DNA from: Arthrobacter zhangbolii | GTDB lineage: Bacteria > Actinomycetota > Actinomycetes > Actinomycetales > Micrococcaceae | Direction: 5' to 3' | Length of the DNA stretch: 64,000 nucleotides | NCBI RefSeq assembly: GCF_022869865.1 | Contig: NZ_CP094984.1 | Coordinates: 3,286,001 to 3,350,000, forward strand | In this document: positions 18,157 through 29,633 of the stretch, one piece after another | Layout of the letters: every line of letters begins with the position of its first letter | Position numbering within the stretch: the stretch's first letter is position 1 | Notes under the pieces: generated by a model | Seen by the model: the letters and a program-made list of their open reading frames with translations, nothing else | What the model was told of the DNA's origin: nothing | Database searches by the model: none | Position numbers and translations under genes: made by a program

Positions 18157-19464
18157 CTAACGGTGTGCTGCCGCCGGGGCCGCGGAGAGATCCGCGACAT
18201 CGGTGTACAGCGGGTGGGATTCAGCCAGGGCGGTGACGCGGTTGCGCAGCGGTGCCAGATCGGCGTCGCCAGCCGCAATCAGTGCCTGCGCAATGATGTC
18301 CGCAACCTCGCGGAACGCGTCCTCATCGAAGCCGCGGGTGGCCAGGGCGGGGGTGCCGATCCGCAGGCCCGACGTCACCATCGGCGGACGCGGGTCGAAG
18401 GGCACCGCGTTCCGGTTCACGGTGATGTCGATCTGCGCCAGCCGGTCTTCGGCTTCCTGCCCGTTGAGGGAGGCATTGCGCAGGTCCACAAGCACCAGGT
18501 GCACGTCCGTGCCGCCGGAGACCACCGAGATCCCGGCAGCAGCGACGTCGTCGGCCAGCAGGCGCTCGGCGAGGATCCGCGCACCGGCGAGCGTACGTTC
18601 CTGGCGCTCACGGAATTCGGGCGTGGCGGCGATCTTGAAGGCGGTCGCCTTGCCGGCAATAACGTGTTCCAGCGGCCCGCCCTGCTGGCCCGGGAACACT
18701 GCGGAATTGATCTTCTTGGCAATGTCCGCGTCATTGGAGAGGATGATGCCGCCGCGCGGACCCGCGAGGGTCTTGTGCGTGGTGGTGGTGACCACATGGG
18801 CGTGCGGAACCGGGCTGGGATGCAGTCCGGCGGCCACCAGGCCGGCGAAGTGGGCCATGTCCACCATCAGGTAGGCGCCCACCTCGTCGGCGATGCGGCG
18901 GAACGCCTCAAAATCCAGCTGCCGGGCGTACGCGGACCAGCCGGCGACGATCAGCTTCGGCCGATGTTCACGGGCCAGGCGGGCGACGTCGTCCATGTTC
19001 ACGGTGTGGGTCGTTTCGTCCACGCCGTAGGGAACGATGTTGTAGAGCCGGCCGGAGAAGTTGATCTTCATGCCGTGGGTCAGGTGGCCGCCGTCGGCCA
19101 GGGAAAGCCCCAGCACGGTGTCGCCCGGCCGGATCAGCGCATGCATCACCGAGGCGTTGGCCTGCGCACCGGAGTGCGGCTGTACGTTGGCGAAGTTCGC
19201 GCCGAAGAGTTCCTTGGCACGGTCGATGGCCAGCTGCTCAATGACGTCCACGTATTCGCAGCCGCCGTAGTAGCGGCGGCCCGGGTAACCCTCGGCGTAC
19301 TTGTTGGTCAGCACCGAACCCTGCGCCTCCATGATGGCCACGGCGGTGTGGTTCTCCGAGGCGATCATCTCCAGGCCCTGCTGCTGGCGGCGCCTCTCGT
19401 TGTCGATCTGCTCGGCTACCTCGGGATCAACCTCGGCCAGCGGGGAATTGAGGAAATCGCTCAC
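18157..19464 (-). CDS. glyA: serine hydroxymethyltransferase
   Basis: A 435-residue PLP enzyme interconverting serine and glycine with tetrahydrofolate. The PLP lysine is Lys231 in [19 protein letters not shown] and [13 protein letters not shown] near the N-terminus are also canonical. The GTG start (19464) overlaps the gcvH stop as GTGA, implying translational coupling. In this operon it uses methylene-THF from the cleavage system to turn a second glycine into serine for SdaA. A second glyA for biosynthesis may exist elsewhere. Confidence 0.94.
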   Translation of the reverse strand: MSDFLNSPLAEVDPEVAEQIDNERRRQQQGLEMIASENHTAVAIMEAQGSVLTNKYAEGYPGRRYYGGCEYVDVIEQLAIDRAKELFGANFANVQPHSGAQANASVMHALIRPGDTVLGLSLADGGHLTHGMKINFSGRLYNIVPYGVDETTHTVNMDDVARLAREHRPKLIVAGWSAYARQLDFEAFRRIADEVGAYLMVDMAHFAGLVAAGLHPSPVPHAHVVTTTTHKTLAGPRGGIILSNDADIAKKINSAVFPGQQGGPLEHVIAGKATAFKIAATPEFRERQERTLAGARILAERLLADDVAAAGISVVSGGTDVHLVLVDLRNASLNGQEAEDRLAQIDITVNRNAVPFDPRPPMVTSGLRIGTPALATRGFDEDAFREVADIIAQALIAAGDADLAPLRNRVTALAESHPLYTDVADLSAAPAAAHR

Positions 19465-19838
19465 AGCTCGCCGCCGTTCTTCTCGGCGTACTCCTCAGCG
19501 CTAAGCAGCTCACCCTCGGCGGTGGCGTTCACCGTGAACAGCCAGCCGGCGCCGTACGGGTCCTCGTTCAGCAGGGCCGGGTTGTCGATGGCTTCCTGGT
19601 TGATTTCCACTATCTCGCCGGATACCGGAGCGTAGAGGTCCGAAACGGACTTCGTGGACTCGACCTCGCCGCAGGTCTCGCCGGCGGTGACCGTGTCGCC
19701 AACGGCGGGCAGGTCAACGTAGACCACATCGCCCAGGGCGTCGGCAGCGACGGCGGAAATGCCGACGCGGACGGGACTGGAGGAGTCGACCCACTCGTGT
19801 TCGGCGGAGTAGCGGAGTCCTGCGTTTACTTTGCTCAT
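19461..19838 (-). CDS. gcvH: glycine cleavage system H protein
   Basis: A 125-residue lipoyl carrier that shuttles the aminomethyl group from P to T protein. The lipoylated Lys63 lies in [15 protein letters not shown], and the N-terminal RYSAEHEWV is typical. It overlaps glyA by four bases. Unusually, it is separated from gcvT by 317 bases holding repeats and hairpins, so it may have its own promoter or processing site. Confidence 0.94.
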   Translation of the reverse strand: MSKVNAGLRYSAEHEWVDSSSPVRVGISAVAADALGDVVYVDLPAVGDTVTAGETCGEVESTKSVSDLYAPVSGEIVEINQEAIDNPALLNEDPYGAGWLFTVNATAEGELLSAEEYAEKNGGEL

Positions 19839-20155
19839 CTGTTTGCCTCTCGGAAAGCTTGATCGTGGTTTGCTTCAAAGTTTAGGTTCCGAGGGCCCGC
19901 GGGGCGGCATTCGCCGCCCCTTAGCGTTCCAGATCCTGCCCTCCTCCTCGCAAGCTCGGTGAGGGAACCTTGGATCTTTCACTTCCTCGTCGTTCCTCGC
20001 TCGGCGATGCGGGCTACACAGAATGCCCCGCGTCCGACGCGTTCGTCCCGCCTTACTATGCTCACACCCACGTACCCACATGAGAGGCTCGCAAGAAGGT
20101 GACCGTCAGCGGGCCCTCCGGCGCCGGCGTCACGAGAATCTTTTATTTTTTTGGT
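19839..20155. repeat. intra-operon gap with hairpins and imperfect repeats
   Basis: This 317-base spacer interrupts gcvT-gcvH. It contains a perfect hairpin (ggggcggc at 19901-19908, gccgcccc at 19913-19920) and two imperfect direct copies, read on the minus strand, that share CCGAGC, GAGGA and AGGATC/AAGATC blocks (about 19925-19970 and 19970-20010). Near 20099-20133 a GTGAC/GTCAC-ended structure is followed by a T-rich run (20140-20152), which on the plus strand looks terminator-like. A 68-codon minus frame inside (19875-20081) has no ribosome site or family resemblance. No gene is supported. Confidence 0.5.
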
Positions 20156-21280
20156 TTACCGCTTCTCGCGCTTATAGAACGGAAGGGGGACAACCTCGAA
20201 CTGCTCGGGCTTGCCGCGGAGGTCCACGTCCAGGAGGGTGCCGGGTTTGGTGTAGGCGGCATCGACGTAGGCCAGGGCGATCGGGAAGCCGAGGGTGGGG
20301 CTGGGAACGCCGGAGGTGACTTCGCCGATCGTCTCACCGTCCTTCAGGACCGGGTAGGAGCTGCGGGCCGACCGGCGGCCGGAGCCCTTCAGGCCCACGA
20401 GCTTCCTGGCCGGGCCGGTTTCCTTGCGGGCTTCGAGAGCGGTGCGGCCCACAAAGTCGCCTTCCTTGGACAGGGCCACCACCGGGCCGAGGCCCGCGGC
20501 GTAGGGGTCGGTGTCCAGGGTGAGCTCGTTGCCGTAAAGCGGCATGCCGGCTTCCAGCCGCAGGGAGTCGCGGCAGGCCAGGCCGGCCGGGATCAGGCCA
20601 GAGTCCGCGCCGGCGGCGAGCAGCGCGTCCCAGAGGGCCGCGGCGTCGTCGTTGGGCACGTAAATCTCAAAGCCGTCCTCGCCGGTGTAACCGGTGCGGG
20701 CCACGAGCAGGTTCAGCGTCCGCTCCCCCGCAGTGACATCCACTGTGTCCGCGGCGTAGTACTTCATGCCGGTGACGGCTTCGTGCTGCGTTTCGGGCAC
20801 GAGTTCCAGCAGGATGGCCTCGGCTCCCGGGCCCTGCACTGCCACCAGTGAGGTTTCGGTGGACACGTTGGTCACCGTGACGTCGAAGCCCTCGGCGCGG
20901 GCGGCCAGTTCAGCGGCCACCGTGTCCGCATTGCCGGCGTTGGGGACCACGAGGAACGAGTCCTTTGCCAGCCGGTAGCTGATCAGGTCATCAATGATCC
21001 CGCCGTCAGTGGTGGTGATCAGCGAGTACTTGGCACGGCCCGGCTTCACGGCGGAGAGCCTGCCCACCAGTGCGTAGTCCAGGAACGCCCCGGCGTCGGG
21101 GCCGGAGACCTCCACTTCGCCCATGTGGGAGAGGTCGAACAGGCCTGCGGCGCTGCGCACGGCCTTATGTTCGGCCAGCTCGGAGCTGTACTTGAGCGGC
21201 ATCTGCCAGCCACCGAAGTCGGTGAACGAGGCGCCCAGCTGTTTGTGCGCCTCATAGAGCGCGGTGTATTTCTCAGTCAC
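20156..21280 (-). CDS. gcvT: glycine cleavage system T protein (aminomethyltransferase)
   Basis: A 374-residue folate-dependent aminomethyltransferase. It begins [22 protein letters not shown], has [14 protein letters not shown], and later [15 protein letters not shown] and a [20 protein letters not shown] segment, all standard for GcvT. It releases ammonia and transfers the one-carbon unit to THF. The start codon lies 11 bases after the gcvP stop, so both are on one transcript behind the glycine riboswitch. Confidence 0.94.
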   Translation of the reverse strand: MTEKYTALYEAHKQLGASFTDFGGWQMPLKYSSELAEHKAVRSAAGLFDLSHMGEVEVSGPDAGAFLDYALVGRLSAVKPGRAKYSLITTTDGGIIDDLISYRLAKDSFLVVPNAGNADTVAAELAARAEGFDVTVTNVSTETSLVAVQGPGAEAILLELVPETQHEAVTGMKYYAADTVDVTAGERTLNLLVARTGYTGEDGFEIYVPNDDAAALWDALLAAGADSGLIPAGLACRDSLRLEAGMPLYGNELTLDTDPYAAGLGPVVALSKEGDFVGRTALEARKETGPARKLVGLKGSGRRSARSSYPVLKDGETIGEVTSGVPSPTLGFPIALAYVDAAYTKPGTLLDVDLRGKPEQFEVVPLPFYKREKR

Positions 21281-21291
21281 TGGAATAACCC

Positions 21292-24141
<2,850 letters not shown>

Positions 24142-24199
24142 GAGAGGCTCCAGGAAAGGCAGACGGGGGTACGCCAACTAACGAAGGCTCCTCCCCGCT

Positions 24200-24390
24200 C
24201 TGTATTGGACCTGAGAGATTCCGCGGGTGTACTTCCGCTTGCACCGTCGGTGAGTCCCGGCCGTGGCCGGAGCTGCTTTCCAGAGTTGCCTCGCCATGGC
24301 GGTACGGGGGCCTGAGAGATTCCCGGGGAGGGTTTGCTCCTACGGCGCCCGGCGCGATGCTCGTGTGCATCCGGCGGGACTCTCCCGCCA
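24200..24390 (-). promoter_or_regulatory. tandem glycine riboswitch
   Basis: Read on the minus strand, two aptamers follow each other. Aptamer 1 (24390 to about 24310) opens with GGGAGAGTC and holds GCGCCGTAGGAGCAAAC and AATCTCTCAGGC. Aptamer 2 (about 24300 to 24200) opens with CAACTCTGGAAAGC, holds CACCGACGGTGCAAGC and ends AATCTCTCAGGTCC. These match the conserved core of B. subtilis-type glycine riboswitches, including the short linker. It ends about 60 bases before the gcvP start and should act as a genetic ON switch for glycine catabolism. Confidence 0.93.
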
Positions 24391-24686
24391 CGGCTGATAA
24401 AGGCATGTTCATTTGTGGGTGTCACACGCACGTGACACAGCAAACTCTAACCCGACGCCCGCACGGCCTCAACCCCTCGACACACCCGGCTGCGGGGGCC
24501 GTACGCAGCCCCACGCGAGCGCTGTGACCTGCAACGTCACAATCCTGTAATTTGACGGGGCCAGTGGGCGGCTTCCAAACTGAAATGTCGGCGGCAGCGC
24601 CAACAGCAAGGTGCTGTCCCCTTCCGGGAGCGGCATAGGCGAGTACGGCGGTTAGCTGCCGGCGGGTGCCTATTAGAAGGATTTTG
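24391..24686. promoter_or_regulatory. divergent promoter region between gcvP riboswitch and cycA
   Basis: About 300 bases that must hold promoters for both directions. The stretch 24531-24560 has ACGTCACAATCCTGTAATTTGACG, a locally AT-rich element with CGTCA/TGACG symmetry at its ends, a plausible operator or -35 region. No coding sequence is apparent. Exact promoter boxes cannot be assigned with confidence. Confidence 0.4.
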
Positions 24687-26174
24687 ATGTCTGAGCGCAT
24701 TACCCGCCCACCGAGCGACAGCCCTGTTTCAGCGCCGCAAAACAATTCCGCTGAGCCGCATCTTGCCCGCTCACTCTCCAGCCGCCACATCCAGCTGCTG
24801 GCTATCGGCGGAGCCATCGGCACCGGCCTGTTTATGGGTTCGGGCAAGACCATCTCCGTTGCCGGCCCGTCCGTCATCTTTGTTTACGCGATCATCGGCT
24901 TCATGCTGTTTTTCGTTATGCGGGCCATGGGCGAACTGCTGCTCTCGAACCTCAATTACAAGTCCTTCAGCGATTTCTCTGCGGACCTGCTCGGCCCCTG
25001 GGCCGGCTTTTTCACCGGCTGGACCTACTGGTTCTGCTGGGTGGTCACCGGCATTGCGGACGTGGTGGCCATTGCCCACTATGTGACGTTCTGGTGGGGC
25101 AACGCTCCGCTGTGGATACCCGCGCTGGCCTGCATACTGGTCCTGCTCGCGCTGAACCTGCCCACGGTGAAGGCCTTCGGTGAGACCGAATTCTGGTTCG
25201 CACTGATCAAGATCATCGCTATCCTCACCCTGATTGTGGTGGGCCTGGCCATGGTCCTGACCGGCTTCACCCACGGCGACGGCGTCACGGCAGGCTTCAA
25301 CAACCTCTGGGACCACGGCGGCTTCTTCCCCACCGGTCCCATGGGCTTTGTGGCCGGCTTCCAGATAGCCGTCTTCGCCTTTGTGGGCATCGAACTGGTG
25401 GGAACCGCCGCCGCGGAGACCAAGGACCCGGAGAAGAACCTGCCCCGCGCCGTGAACTCCATCCCCATCCGCATCCTGCTCTTCTACGTAGGCGCCCTCG
25501 TTGTACTGATGGCCGTGGTCCCCTGGGACGAATTCAGCGCCGATGAAAGTCCGTTCGTAGGGATGTTCACACTGGCCGGACTGGGCACGGCTGCGGCCGT
25601 AGTGAACTTCGTGGTGCTGACTTCCGCGGCATCCAGCGCGAATTCGGGGATATATTCCACCTCACGCATGGTTTTCGGCCTGGCGCACGACGGCGATGCC
25701 CCTCAGGCCTTCGGCCGGCTGTCCCGGCGCAAGGTGCCCCAAAACGCCCTGTTCTTCTCCTGCACCTTCCTGCTCGCCGGCGTCGTGCTCCTGTATGCCG
25801 GCGAGTCCGTCAGCGCCGCGTTTACACTCGTAACCACCATTTCCGCGCTGTGCTTTATGTTCGTCTGGTCCATCATCCTGGCCAGCTACCTGGTCTACCG
25901 GAAGCGCCGGCCGCAGCTGCACGAAGCGTCGAAGTTTAAGCTGCCGGGCGGCGTCGTTATGGTGTACGTGGTGTTCGCCTTCTTCGCCTTCATTCTGTGG
26001 GCGCTGACCACCCAGCCGGACACCTTCCAGGCCCTGTTGGTAACGCCCTTATGGTTCATCCTGCTCGGTGTGGTGTACGCATTCCTGCGCCGCACTCCCG
26101 TGCACCAGGCGCGGGTGGCGGCGCATCAGGACAAGGTGGTCCGCGAGCGCGCCGAAGCGGTGCGGGCCCGCTAG
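24687..26174 (+). CDS. cycA: glycine/D-alanine/D-serine permease (CycA-like APC transporter)
   Basis: A 495-residue amino-acid permease with twelve helices and very strong likeness to E. coli CycA: HIQLLAIGGAIGTGLFMGSG, FVMRAMGELLLSNLNYKSF, WTYWFCWVVTG and FVVLTSAASSANSGIYSTSR. It imports glycine, D-alanine and D-serine with protons. ATG 24687 is chosen because AGAAGG lies six bases upstream; a GTG at 24666 is in frame but has no such site. Divergent from the riboswitch-controlled gcv operon, it would supply that operon's substrate. Confidence 0.9.
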   Translation: MSERITRPPSDSPVSAPQNNSAEPHLARSLSSRHIQLLAIGGAIGTGLFMGSGKTISVAGPSVIFVYAIIGFMLFFVMRAMGELLLSNLNYKSFSDFSADLLGPWAGFFTGWTYWFCWVVTGIADVVAIAHYVTFWWGNAPLWIPALACILVLLALNLPTVKAFGETEFWFALIKIIAILTLIVVGLAMVLTGFTHGDGVTAGFNNLWDHGGFFPTGPMGFVAGFQIAVFAFVGIELVGTAAAETKDPEKNLPRAVNSIPIRILLFYVGALVVLMAVVPWDEFSADESPFVGMFTLAGLGTAAAVVNFVVLTSAASSANSGIYSTSRMVFGLAHDGDAPQAFGRLSRRKVPQNALFFSCTFLLAGVVLLYAGESVSAAFTLVTTISALCFMFVWSIILASYLVYRKRRPQLHEASKFKLPGGVVMVYVVFAFFAFILWALTTQPDTFQALLVTPLWFILLGVVYAFLRRTPVHQARVAAHQDKVVRERAEAVRAR

Positions 26175-26782
26175 TACACCACGGTGCCCCGGGAGCTGAC
26201 CCTTGCCCCGTCAGTCCGGGCGCCCGGTTTGCTGCTGGCGTCCAGTTCCAGGCCGAAGGTGTTGAGCGGTACCTCCAGTGCCGTCACCAGATGCGGAACC
26301 ACCTCGTGCTGGATCCGGGCGATGACCCCCTGCACGTCCGCATCGGAGTTCACCGTGACCTTCATGGCCAGGTCGGGTTCATCTGCCGTGCCCCGCAGGC
26401 GCACGCTGGAGGAGACCACTCCGGGCAGCTGTTCCGTCTCGTTGCTGACGGCGGCCGCAAGCACTGCCGGATCGCAGACCGTTATGCCGCGCGCCGGGTC
26501 TTCCTGCAGGCGGAAGGTCCCCGCCGTCCGGCTGCGCGGAATCTGGGCCAGGATCCACCAGAGGCCAAGAATGCCCAGCACCACGCCGGCCAGCAGTACC
26601 GCCCACGGCGCTGACTCGCCGGCAAGCAGTTCCGCACCGTCCGCCAGCAGCGGCTCCGATGCGTTGGCCAGGCCGCCCAGCACACCGGTGGCGATAAGCA
26701 CCGCCAGCACTCCGGCGGCAAGGAAAAGTATCCCGAGGATGATCAGCCACGTCCGGTTGGCCGCTCCGGCATGTTCTTTCAT
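26171..26782 (-). CDS. amaP: AmaP-like alkaline shock response membrane anchor protein
   Basis: A 203-residue protein with two N-terminal membrane helices (about 10-33 and 58-82) and a C-terminal Asp23-like domain (about 95-190). This is the architecture of AmaP, which anchors Asp23 proteins to the cytoplasmic membrane in firmicutes; related genes end the Asp23 clusters of actinobacteria. It is the last gene of the cluster, and its stop codon shares the bases CTAG with that of the convergent cycA. Confidence 0.7.
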   Translation of the reverse strand: MKEHAGAANRTWLIILGILFLAAGVLAVLIATGVLGGLANASEPLLADGAELLAGESAPWAVLLAGVVLGILGLWWILAQIPRSRTAGTFRLQEDPARGITVCDPAVLAAAVSNETEQLPGVVSSSVRLRGTADEPDLAMKVTVNSDADVQGVIARIQHEVVPHLVTALEVPLNTFGLELDASSKPGARTDGARVSSRGTVVY

Positions 26783-26821
26783 TGAGGCTGGCCTTTCTGC
26801 TTGTCCGTCACCGCTCCCGGG

Positions 26822-27436
26822 TCATTCCCGGGAGCGGATGGAGGCGGTGACTTCCGGCACCGGATCCAGTCCGGTGGCGGCAAGACGGGACCGCACCCCG
26901 TCCACCACCCAGTGCTGGAGATCCGCGGTGCCGTGCAGCGCGGTAGTGACCTCCAGATGGACCCTTCGACCCGAGGCACTCGCCGAGGCGGAGGACACCC
27001 CGTCAATGTGGTTGCAGGTGGACGCGGCCAGCCGCGCCACGGCACGCCGGCTCATCACCACCGTTTCCCCTCCCCGCACCGAAGGCACCCCGCCGGACTC
27101 CCCGGCTCCGGGCAGGCCCGGCATGTTTACGGGTTTGGCCCGCAGCGGCAGGGCGCCGAATTCGCCGGGGATGATCCCGCACAACAGCAGGACCAGGCCG
27201 ATGAGGAGCAGGACCACCGCGGCGGTCCAGCCCTGAGGGCTGTCCCAGGAGGTGGAGGACAGCCACACCAGCGGCTCGGCAAAAAAGACCGGCCACATCC
27301 CTTCCGCCAGCCGGACCACTGCCGCCCACACCAGTGCCACCCCCAGTGCCAGCAGCAGGAGGGCGGTGACCGCGGCAGGGCCGGACCGGCTGGGTCTGCG
27401 CCGCATGGAGACCGGCGGGTGAATCCTCCCGCTCAT
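26822..27436 (-). CDS. DUF6286 membrane protein of the Asp23 cluster
   Basis: A 204-residue protein with an Arg-rich cytoplasmic start, two membrane helices (about 21-45 and 70-92) and a C-terminal Asp23-like soluble region beginning MSRRAVARLAASTCNHIDGV. This matches the DUF6286 family that accompanies Asp23 and AmaP genes in actinobacteria. Its start overlaps the preceding Asp23 gene by four bases (ATGA), so it is translationally coupled. Probably a second membrane anchor. Confidence 0.75.
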   Translation of the reverse strand: MSGRIHPPVSMRRRPSRSGPAAVTALLLLALGVALVWAAVVRLAEGMWPVFFAEPLVWLSSTSWDSPQGWTAAVVLLLIGLVLLLCGIIPGEFGALPLRAKPVNMPGLPGAGESGGVPSVRGGETVVMSRRAVARLAASTCNHIDGVSSASASASGRRVHLEVTTALHGTADLQHWVVDGVRSRLAATGLDPVPEVTASIRSRE

Positions 27437-27837
27437 TGCAGCCTCCGGCGTGAGAGCTCCGTCCCGGCGGGCTTCAGCCAGGACACAGTAATGTCCACCT
27501 GCCGTACCTCCACACCTGTCAGTTCAGTGACCCGGTCGCTAATCCGGCGGCGCAGCTGTTCCGTAGCCTGCCGCAGGGCAATCGGATACGGCAGTCCCAC
27601 GGTGACTTTCAAACTGGCAATATTTCCCGCCAGTTCCACACTGGCATCCGGCCTGGCGGACAGATCGGCCCGGGCGCCGATCCCCAGAAAGCCTCCCGAA
27701 CTGCCGCCTGCAAAGGTTTCATCCCGGGCAACCTGGCTGGCGGTTTTCTCCAGCACCCGCCGGGACAGCACGGTTTCCCCCCGGTCATTGATATCCCGTG
27801 CCGGACGCAGCCGTCCCGGCGCCGATGGGATGCTCAT
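27433..27837 (-). CDS. Asp23/Gls24 family envelope stress protein (short)
   Basis: A 134-residue Asp23-type protein. The conserved core includes RGETVLSRRVLEKTASQVARD, VELAGNIASLKVTVGLPYP and VRQVDITVSWL. Start ATG 27837 overlaps the stop of the 59-residue membrane protein as ATGA; the frame continues upstream but that part belongs to the preceding gene in another frame. Asp23 proteins polymerise beneath the membrane and respond to alkaline or envelope stress. Confidence 0.82.
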   Translation of the reverse strand: MSIPSAPGRLRPARDINDRGETVLSRRVLEKTASQVARDETFAGGSSGGFLGIGARADLSARPDASVELAGNIASLKVTVGLPYPIALRQATEQLRRRISDRVTELTGVEVRQVDITVSWLKPAGTELSRRRLQ

Positions 27838-28013
27838 CGGCTTGACGCTCTGCCGAGCATCCCCTGAACGTCCACCTTTCCGTCCACCACCAGACCCACG
27901 AGGAGTCCGATCAGACCAAAGAGAAGCGTAATGAGGAGCGCCAGCCAACCGCCGAAGGCCAGCACGATTCCCAGTACCAACCCGATTACCAGACACCACC
28001 GCGTTGCGGACAT
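27834..28013 (-). CDS. 59-residue membrane protein (DUF2273-like) in the Asp23 cluster
   Basis: A short gene of 59 codons, ATG 28013 to TGA 27834-27836, with an excellent AGAAGGAGG site. The product has a basic start (MSATRWCLVIGLVLGIV), two hydrophobic helices split by the GGW turn, and ends VVDGKVDVQGMLGRASSR. Small two-helix DUF2273 proteins occupy this very position between Asp23 genes in firmicutes and actinobacteria. Codon overlap ATGA with the next gene and 30 bases spacing from the previous one support it as a real operon member. Confidence 0.85.
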   Translation of the reverse strand: MSATRWCLVIGLVLGIVLAFGGWLALLITLLFGLIGLLVGLVVDGKVDVQGMLGRASSR

Positions 28014-28043
28014 GGAGTCCTCCTTCTGCTTGTTGTACTGCCG

Positions 28044-28625
28044 TTACTGCAGGCTCTTGGGCGGCTTGTTTTCGCTCTCGCCGCTCTCATCCTGTTCATC
28101 CGGCAGGTGTACGTCCGTGACATTCACGTTGACTTCGAGCACCTCCAGTCCGGTGGCGTTTTCCACGGACCGGATGACGTTGCGCCGGATGCTCTGGCTG
28201 ACCTCCACTACGGAGAAGCCGTACTCCACCACGATGCTCACATCCACGGCTGCCTGCCGCTCTCCCTTTTCCACTGTGACGCCGTTGCTGACGTTGGTCT
28301 GCGAGCCCGGGATCCGCTCGGTCATGGAACTGAAGGCCCGCCGCGCTGCGTTGCCCATGGCGTAGACACCGGGCACTTCGCGGGTGGCCATACCGGCCAG
28401 TTTCTGCACCACGGTTTCTTCAATGGTGGTGTCGCCCCGGGGAGTCTGCAGCGGGCCGGACCGGCGCTGGGCATCCATCCCCGACGACTCGTGATCGTGT
28501 CCCTGCGGGTCCGGAGCCGGGGGCCGGGCCTGGGTTCCGGTTCCGGAGGGGTCCGGGACGCTCTGGGCTCCCCGGGGGGTGGTGGTTGCCGGTGTGGGTC
28601 CGGCCGGTTTCGATGGATCTGCCAT
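28044..28625 (-). CDS. Asp23/Gls24 family envelope stress protein (long)
   Basis: A 193-residue protein. The first 80 residues are a Pro/Gly/Thr-rich disordered tail; the Asp23 domain begins at ETVVQKLAGMATREVPGVYAM and continues to VVEVSQSIRRNVIRSVENATGLEVLEVNV (about 80-175). Start ATG 28625 (MADPSKPAG) has GGAGAG upstream. It is the first gene of a five-gene minus-strand cluster and is divergent from the sigma factor at 28829, which probably controls it. Confidence 0.85.
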   Translation of the reverse strand: MADPSKPAGPTPATTTPRGAQSVPDPSGTGTQARPPAPDPQGHDHESSGMDAQRRSGPLQTPRGDTTIEETVVQKLAGMATREVPGVYAMGNAARRAFSSMTERIPGSQTNVSNGVTVEKGERQAAVDVSIVVEYGFSVVEVSQSIRRNVIRSVENATGLEVLEVNVNVTDVHLPDEQDESGESENKPPKSLQ

Positions 28626-28828
28626 GGGAATCATCTCTCCTGCGATCGTTGCGGCGTCACCGCGCACGCCCCTTACAGGATTAATGACGTGTGCGGACGG
28701 GAAACGTCACGGCCGCAGCTGAGATTTGGGTATCTTCCCCTCGGTCCGGCAGCCGCTTATTCCGCCCTGCCCGCACCTCTGGGAAAATAGGAGCAGATCC
28801 GGTCACTGCCGGACGGACAAGGGACACC

Positions 28829-29461
28829 ATGGCAGGATCCGAGCTGCCGCAGGCGGCACATGACCGGAGGGGTTCCACCCGCAGCCCGGCGGGGACGGAT
28901 ACCGGCTTCCCGAACGAGGTTTCCCTCGTGGCGATGGCCAGGGGCGGCGATCTGACGGCGTTCGAATACCTTGTGACACTTTACCGGGAACGGTTGTTCC
29001 GGCTGGCCTACCGCATGCTGCGGGACCGCGGCGATGCCGAAGACGTTGTGCAGGACACCCTCACGGCTGGCTGGCGTGTGCTGCCGTCATTGGAACGCGA
29101 CGATGCGTTCGGCGGATGGGTTTACCGCACAGCCACCAACCGCTGCCTCGACGTCCTGCGCCGCCGCACCTCCCACCCGCAGGACATGCTGGATCCGGAT
29201 GCTGATGACCCGCACTTCCGTGCCACGTTTCCCGGTACGGACCCGCACCGCACCGCGGAAGTCTCGGCTGAACTCGAGACCCTGCGGCGTGCCCTCTCCC
29301 TGCTCCCGACGGACCAGCGGGCATGCTGGCTGCTGCGCGAAGTCCATGACCAGAGCTACGCGGAGATTGGTGCCGCCCTGAGGATCAGCCCCCAGGCGGT
29401 CCGCGGGCGGCTGGCACGGGCGCGGGAACACCTGGCAGCGGCTATGACGGAGTGGAAGTAG
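28829..29461 (+). CDS. ECF-type RNA polymerase sigma factor
   Basis: A 210-residue sigma-70 family factor with region 2 (about 45-113: YRERLFRLAYRMLRDRGDAEDVVQDT and GGWVYRTATNRCLDVLRR) and region 4 (about 156-208: LSLLPTDQRACWLLREVHDQSYAEIG). No region 3, so an ECF factor. ATG 28829 follows AAGGGA. The divergent Asp23 cluster 200 bases away is the obvious target. No anti-sigma gene is next to it; malate synthase follows, so control is either remote or transcriptional. Confidence 0.88.
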   Translation: MAGSELPQAAHDRRGSTRSPAGTDTGFPNEVSLVAMARGGDLTAFEYLVTLYRERLFRLAYRMLRDRGDAEDVVQDTLTAGWRVLPSLERDDAFGGWVYRTATNRCLDVLRRRTSHPQDMLDPDADDPHFRATFPGTDPHRTAEVSAELETLRRALSLLPTDQRACWLLREVHDQSYAEIGAALRISPQAVRGRLARAREHLAAAMTEWK

Positions 29462-29633
29462 GCACCGGTAATGCTGGGTCACAGGACACATTTACCCTTG
29501 TAATTCCACTCCACAGATAATAATATCCACGATACGGAAGAAAGTGTAGGGTTGGCGGTTCATCACGGACCGCCGCGGCCCCGTTGCTGCACCCGCACCC
29601 GCCCCACAGGCATTGTCGACAGGGAGAACCATC

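Noticed and set aside
19875-20081. 68-codon minus frame in the gcvT-gcvH gap
   Set aside because: No ribosome site, Arg-rich shadow-like residues, and it runs through the hairpin and repeats.
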